9,127 nt of DNA from Dehalococcoidia bacterium (GTDB lineage: Bacteria > Chloroflexota > Dehalococcoidia > Lucifugimonadales > JAGWBF01). Positions within the stretch are counted from its first letter, which is position 1, and the number at the start of each line of letters is the position of its first letter. The stretch is from the NCBI GenBank assembly GCA_021296015.1, contig JAGWBG010000037.1, forward strand, positions 1-9,127, given 5' to 3'. This document shows positions 6,278 to 9,127 of the stretch, in pieces. Below the pieces are notes generated by a model. The model had not been told where the DNA came from. It saw only the letters and a program-made list of their open reading frames with translations, and searched no databases. Position numbers and translations under genes: made by a program.

Positions 6278-6313
6278 TTGACAGAATAGAGAGTCGTGTT
6301 AGATACTGTATCT
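6278..6313 (+). promoter_or_regulatory. Promoter of the proVW operon with overlapping palindromic operator
   Basis: A perfect TTGACA (6278-6283) is followed after 18 bases by GATACT (6302-6307), a 4/6 match that keeps the key A2 and T6. The -10 lies inside an odd palindrome AGATAC-T-GTATCT (6301-6313) with perfect 6-bp arms. A protein bound there would block the -10 and the expected start near 6314. The leader to proV would be about 60 bases. The identity of any regulator is unknown. Confidence 0.6.
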
Positions 6314-6337
6314 TGCTCGGACTACCACCGCTGATAA

Positions 6338-6362
6338 CGATCCGGATCGGAAAGACTTTTCG
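6338..6362 (+). promoter_or_regulatory. Palindrome and small hairpin in the proV leader
   Basis: CGATCCGGATCG (6338-6349) is a perfect 12-base palindrome. Directly after it, CGGAAA (6348-6353) can pair with TTTTCG (6357-6362), with one G-U pair and a 3-base loop, and this ends just before the proV GAGGAG (6364-6369). It could be a second operator or an RNA structure that tunes proV translation; function is inference. Confidence 0.35.
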
Positions 6363-6374
6363 TGAGGAGTCAGT

Positions 6375-7583
6375 ATGGAAGATGGTAAAGCTCGAATAAG
6401 CGTAAGTGGCCTATGGAAGGTATTTGGAGATAACCCTCAACGAGTTATAGCGCCCGAATGGGAGGAAAAGACCAGGGCGGAAGTACAGGAGCAGACGGGA
6501 TGTGTGGTGGCTCTAAAGGACGTCAGCTTTGAGGTGGGGATTGGGGAAACCTTCGTTGTAATGGGCCTTTCCGGGAGCGGTAAGTCCACATTGGTGCGTT
6601 GCCTCATACGCCTTATAGAGCCGACCCAGGGCCAGGTACTGGTAGATGGAGACGATATACTTGATTACGATGATAACCAACTCACCCAGATGCGGCGCAC
6701 AAAGACAGCCATGGTGTTCCAGCGTTTCGGCCTTTTCCCCCACCGCCAGGTCATTGACAATGTGGTCTGGGGGCTAGAGGTCCAGGGGATGAACAAGGAA
6801 GAACGTCTCCAACTAGCCCTGGAGGTCCTGGAGATGGTTGGGCTGAAGGGTTGGGAAGACAATTACCCCCGAGAGTTGAGCGGAGGTATGCAACAGAGGG
6901 TGGGTCTGGCCCGTGCCCTGGCAGTAGACCCTGAGATTCTTCTTCTGGATGAGCCGTTCAGCGCCCTTGACCCCCTCATCCGGCGTACGATGCAGGACGA
7001 GCTAATCAAGCTGCAAGAGCAGCTTCACAAGACTATGGTATTTATTACCCACGACTTGGACGAAGCGCTGAAGCTTGGGGACCGTATCGTCATTATGCGA
7101 GACGGCGCCATCATTCAAGAGGGTACCCCTGAGCAAATTGTCACCAACCCTGTTGACGATTACGTAGCCGAATTCGTCCGTGACGTGTCGCGAGCCAACA
7201 TCATGAATGCCCAGTCAATCATGTCTGAGCCACCGTTAACCGTTCAGGTGACAGACGAATGCAACTCGATTCTAAAGGCTATGCGAAGCAAGGACGAGTC
7301 ATCGGCTTTTGTCGTCAGCGACGAAAACTCGTTGCTAGGGTTGATTACTCGCTCCAAGATTGAGCACCTCATACGACAAAGCACCGGTGCCATAAGTAAC
7401 TCCTACGAGACTGTTCAGCCCGTGGCCCCCGGCGACCCCCTGAAAGAACTCGTCCCCATTGCCGCACAAACTGAACATCCCATCCCAGTTGTGGATGACG
7501 TTGGACGGATTCTTGGTCAAATAGATAGAGGGTCACTCCTCGCCGGAATGGCTGAGGGTTTAATGAACGACGATAAGGAATAG
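6375..7583 (+). CDS. proV: ProV/OpuAA-type glycine betaine/proline ABC transporter ATPase with CBS pair
   Basis: This is a 402-residue cytoplasmic ATPase of the ProU/OpuA osmoprotectant importer, close to the E. coli ProV length (400). It starts at ATG 6375 with GAGGAG (6364-6369) 5 bases upstream. The ProV-specific N-terminal helix region, VFGDNPQRVIAPEWEEKTRA (16-35) followed by EQTGCVVALKDVSFEV, is present. Nucleotide-binding motifs: Walker A GLSGSGKST 64-72, Q-loop Q116 in VFQRFGLFPHR, signature LSGGMQQR 168-175, Walker B ILLLDEP 188-194 with E193, H-loop H226 in ITHDLDEAL. Residues about 280-335 and 345-393 form two CBS repeats (AFVVSDENSLLGLITRSKI and PIPVVDDVGRILGQIDRGSL). In OpuA such pairs sense ionic strength or cyclic dinucleotide and gate transport. 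proW follows after 21 bases. Confidence 0.95.
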   Translation: MEDGKARISVSGLWKVFGDNPQRVIAPEWEEKTRAEVQEQTGCVVALKDVSFEVGIGETFVVMGLSGSGKSTLVRCLIRLIEPTQGQVLVDGDDILDYDDNQLTQMRRTKTAMVFQRFGLFPHRQVIDNVVWGLEVQGMNKEERLQLALEVLEMVGLKGWEDNYPRELSGGMQQRVGLARALAVDPEILLLDEPFSALDPLIRRTMQDELIKLQEQLHKTMVFITHDLDEALKLGDRIVIMRDGAIIQEGTPEQIVTNPVDDYVAEFVRDVSRANIMNAQSIMSEPPLTVQVTDECNSILKAMRSKDESSAFVVSDENSLLGLITRSKIEHLIRQSTGAISNSYETVQPVAPGDPLKELVPIAAQTEHPIPVVDDVGRILGQIDRGSLLAGMAEGLMNDDKE

Positions 7584-7591
7584 CATCGCAT

Positions 7592-7607
7592 AGGAGGACC
7601 ACTTTTG
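7592..7607 (+). promoter_or_regulatory. proW ribosome binding site and TTG start
   Basis: AGGAGG (7592-7597) is followed by 7 bases and TTG (7605), and by 13 bases before the in-frame ATG (7611). Spacing favours TTG; the ATG would shorten ProW by only two residues. Confidence 0.55.
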
Positions 7608-8675
7608 GACATGGACAGTCCAAGCCAGCCACACACGAGTATAGATGCCCAAGGGCGCCAACCCTCCCGCAACACAGTCATTACGAGTTTCAAGGGACTC
7701 ACGGACCTCTACGGCAACCTACTCTGGTATGCAGCCATTGCCATTGCCCTATCAGCGTGCCTGGCTATCTGCCTTGTAATCTGGGGCCCCGGCATGGACT
7801 TCCCCACCGCATGGGGGAAACCCATCGGGTCCAAGGTGGACGAGTGGATTAGATGGCTTACCGCTGAAGCCTCATGGCTCTTCGATGGCATCAAGAATAT
7901 CATAACAAAGGTCCTTATATTTATAGAGGACATCTTGCTGTGGCTACCCTGGCCCGTGATAATCTTGGGCGTGGGCCTGACTGCATGGAAACTATCCGGG
8001 CGCAACATAGCCCTTTTCTCCGTCGTATCCCTGATATTGGTCGGAATGATGGGTAGGCTCCCCGGCGGCACCAGCACCCTCTGGGAAGGTTCCATGGAAA
8101 CCCTGTCCCTCATCTTCGTATCCGTGACTATATCCCTTATGTTCGGCATACCGCTGGGCGTACTCGCAGCCAGGAGCTCCCTCGCCAACTCTCTCATACG
8201 CCCCGTACTGGACGGAATGCAGACCATGCCCAGCTTTGTATACCTGGTGCCCGGCATTCTGTTCTTCGGTCTCGGCAACGTGCCAGCCGTCATGGCCACG
8301 GTGATATACGCCACGCCGCCGGTCATCCGACTGACCAACCTGGGGATTCGACAGGTCTCCCAAGACGTGGTCGAAGCGGCCCGTTCATTCGGAACCACTC
8401 CCTTCCAGATGCTCACAAAGATTCAGATACCCCTGGCCCTGCCCACAATCATGGCCGGCATAAACCAGACCACCATGATGGCCCTGGCCATGGTCGTCGT
8501 GGCCTCGCTGGTCGGCGCTGGAGGACTGGGTGAAGCCGTCTTGCGAGCCTTGGGCAGACAGGAAGCGGGCAACAGTGCCATAGCCGGGCTGGCCATCGTC
8601 GTCCTGGCCATTATCATAGACCGCATCACCCAATCGGTCGCAAGAGAGCGCCAACGCGTTCTCGTAGGGGGTTAA
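7605..8675 (+). CDS. proW: ProW/OpuAB-type glycine betaine/proline ABC transporter permease
   Basis: This is a 356-residue inner-membrane permease of the ProU/OpuA importer, close to the E. coli ProW length (354). A hydrophilic N-terminus (1-36) precedes a first membrane helix at about 38-60. The linker WIRWLTAEASWLFDGIKNII (81-100) is the ProW-type amphipathic region, and a further set of hydrophobic segments covers about 108-340. The conserved permease core is clear: MQTMPSFVYLVPGILFFGLG (205-224), then ATPPVIRLTNLGIRQV (236-251), and the coupling EAA loop VVEAARSFGTTPFQMLTKIQIPLALP (255-280), which docks on ProV. SLVGAGGLGEAVLRALGRQE (301-320) is also typical. It follows proV by 21 bases. 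The stop at 8675 is followed by 227 bases before the next gene, a lipoprotein that is probably the substrate-binding partner. Confidence 0.94.
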   Translation: MDMDSPSQPHTSIDAQGRQPSRNTVITSFKGLTDLYGNLLWYAAIAIALSACLAICLVIWGPGMDFPTAWGKPIGSKVDEWIRWLTAEASWLFDGIKNIITKVLIFIEDILLWLPWPVIILGVGLTAWKLSGRNIALFSVVSLILVGMMGRLPGGTSTLWEGSMETLSLIFVSVTISLMFGIPLGVLAARSSLANSLIRPVLDGMQTMPSFVYLVPGILFFGLGNVPAVMATVIYATPPVIRLTNLGIRQVSQDVVEAARSFGTTPFQMLTKIQIPLALPTIMAGINQTTMMALAMVVVASLVGAGGLGEAVLRALGRQEAGNSAIAGLAIVVLAIIIDRITQSVARERQRVLVGG

Positions 8676-8713
8676 CCTTCATGGACACCCAAAGAAGACG
8701 CTAAGTCAAAGGA

Positions 8714-8876
8714 GAAATCAACAACGTAGGACGGAGGAGGTTGTCGCGCCGCCCTCTCCAGGGGACCGTCAATACTCAAGCAAGGTAGGGGGTCAATCAG
8801 CGAAGGAAGGAGGACAATCAGCTTCCCCAATACACCATAAAATGCTCAAATGCTCAAGTAAAACAGAAATCAACAA
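8714..8876 (+). repeat. Dispersed 11-base direct repeat GAAATCAACAA
   Basis: Exact copies lie at 8714-8724 and 8866-8876, both just downstream of or within A-rich tracts. CAATCAGC also occurs twice, at 8794-8801 and 8815-8822 (period 21), the second copy after AAGGAGGA. Confidence 0.5.
8730..8770 (+). promoter_or_regulatory. Possible bipartite stem-loop between proW and the lipoprotein gene
   Basis: GACGG (8730-8734) pairs with CCGTC (8766-8770), and within it GGAGG (8736-8740) pairs with CCTCT (8753-8757, one G-U pair) around a 12-base loop. No U-tract follows. Intercistronic stems before binding-protein genes can shape relative mRNA levels; this one is modest and unproven. Confidence 0.3.
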
Positions 8877-8882
8877 TCAACA
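8841..8882 (+). repeat. Two short tandem repeats upstream of the lipoprotein gene
   Basis: AATGCTCA is repeated head to tail at 8841-8848 and 8849-8856. ATCAACA is repeated head to tail at 8869-8875 and 8876-8882. Both pairs are exact and lie within 65 bases of the next start codon. Confidence 0.75.
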
Positions 8883-8902
8883 ACAAAATGAAAGGAAGAC
8901 TT

Positions 8903-9127
8903 ATGTTAGGTATTAAAGCAAGCAGGTTATTTGCTTTGATGGGCGCGCTGCTGATAGTAGTTGCCCTGGTAGCAATGGCTTGCGCTTCAGACGAAGAACC
9001 TACTCAAGCAGAGCCGGCGCTGACCGAGGAACAACTGCGCAGTATAGTAGAGGACGCAGTGGCAATGTCCATGCCCGCGCCCCAGGAACAGGTTTCAGCC
9101 GAGGAGATCCAAGCCATGGTGGAAAAT
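8903..9127 (+). CDS. Lipoprotein, probable osmoprotectant-binding protein, N-terminal part
   Basis: The first 75 codons are visible; the frame is open to the right edge. I choose ATG 8903 because AAGGAAG (8892-8898) precedes it; an in-frame ATG at 8888 lacks any such site. The peptide has a lipoprotein signal: basic residues K5 and R8, a hydrophobic core from L9 to A24, and a lipobox VAMAC with C27 as the probable lipidated residue. The lipobox is slightly relaxed, with Met at -2. Residues 30-75 are an acidic linker with two similar helical units, LTEEQLRSIVEDAV (41-54) and VSAEEIQAMVEN (64-75). The binding domain itself is not yet reached. Position after proVW suggests the ProX/OpuAC-type substrate-binding subunit, tethered outside the membrane; that is inferred from context and not from the domain. 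Confidence 0.75.
   Translation, partial: MLGIKASRLFALMGALLIVVALVAMACASDEEPTQAEPALTEEQLRSIVEDAVAMSMPAPQEQVSAEEIQAMVEN

Larger units (their letters stand above)
8676..8902 (+). other. Repeat-rich gap between proW and the lipoprotein gene
   Basis: The gap is 227 bases without a supported gene. It is purine- and A-rich and has three stretches resembling strong ribosome binding sites (8710-8714, 8733-8740, 8806-8813) that are not followed by credible coding frames. It contains several exact short repeats, listed separately, and a possible bipartite stem-loop at 8730-8770. No clear separate promoter for the downstream gene is seen. Confidence 0.5.

Noticed and set aside
7709..8416. Minus-strand open frame of 235 codons opposite proW
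   Set aside because: It is an antisense shadow of a strongly conserved permease gene, low in hydrophobic or motif structure.
8681..8704. Seven-codon mini-frame (ATG to TAA) right after proW
   Set aside because: It has no ribosome binding site and is too short to support as a gene or leader peptide.
8741..8788. TTG-initiated 15-codon frame after GGAGGAGG in the proW-lipoprotein gap
   Set aside because: The purine tract abuts the TTG with no spacing, and the peptide has no recognisable feature.

Overview
This is a bacterial transport locus of medium-to-high G+C. It holds parts of two ABC uptake systems, one fused purine/pyrimidine-type permease, a VapBC toxin-antitoxin pair and one unrecognised small membrane protein. 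No rRNA, tRNA, CRISPR array or insertion sequence is visible. Six of the eleven genes appear to start with GTG or TTG. The last gene opens with a lipoprotein signal, followed by an acidic, Ala/Pro-rich linker of a style I associate with substrate-binding lipoproteins of marine Chloroflexota (SAR202-like Dehalococcoidia). That taxonomic placement is inference from style only.

Layout. Bases 1-2782 (minus strand) carry a branched-chain-amino-acid-type ABC operon in the order livG-livF-livH-livM. livM runs off the left edge after its first 65 codons. A good sigma70-type promoter (TTGATG-N17-TATAAT) lies upstream of livG. livG and livF overlap by 14 bases. The livH-livM gap contains a strong stem-loop whose base runs into the livM ribosome binding site. 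No liv substrate-binding protein gene is in the window. Bases 3031-3471 (plus strand) encode a four-helix membrane protein of unknown function. Bases 3588-4270 (minus) hold vapB-vapC, joined by a TTGA overlap, with a promoter placed so that the vapB transcript would start at or next to its ATG (leaderless). Bases 4458-6206 (plus) encode an NCS2-family permease whose C-terminal region looks like a degenerate RsbW-type HATPase domain. Bases 6375-9127 (plus) hold a ProU/OpuA-type glycine betaine/proline uptake operon: proV (ATPase with tandem CBS domains), proW (permease), and, after a repeat-rich 227-base gap, the first 75 codons of a lipoprotein that is probably the substrate-binding subunit.

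How the genes work together. LivGF should energise import through LivHM of an amino acid or related small polar solute. ProV should energise import through ProW of a quaternary-amine osmoprotectant delivered by the lipoprotein, with the ProV CBS pair as a likely gate that senses ionic strength or nucleotide. The NCS2 permease would be driven by an ion gradient, and its cytosolic tail suggests a regulatory partner. The strongest leads are the permease-HATPase fusion, the leaderless vapB promoter overlapped by a repeated motif, the hairpin at the livM ribosome binding site and the palindrome lying on the proV promoter. I see no clear case for a wholly new multi-gene system.
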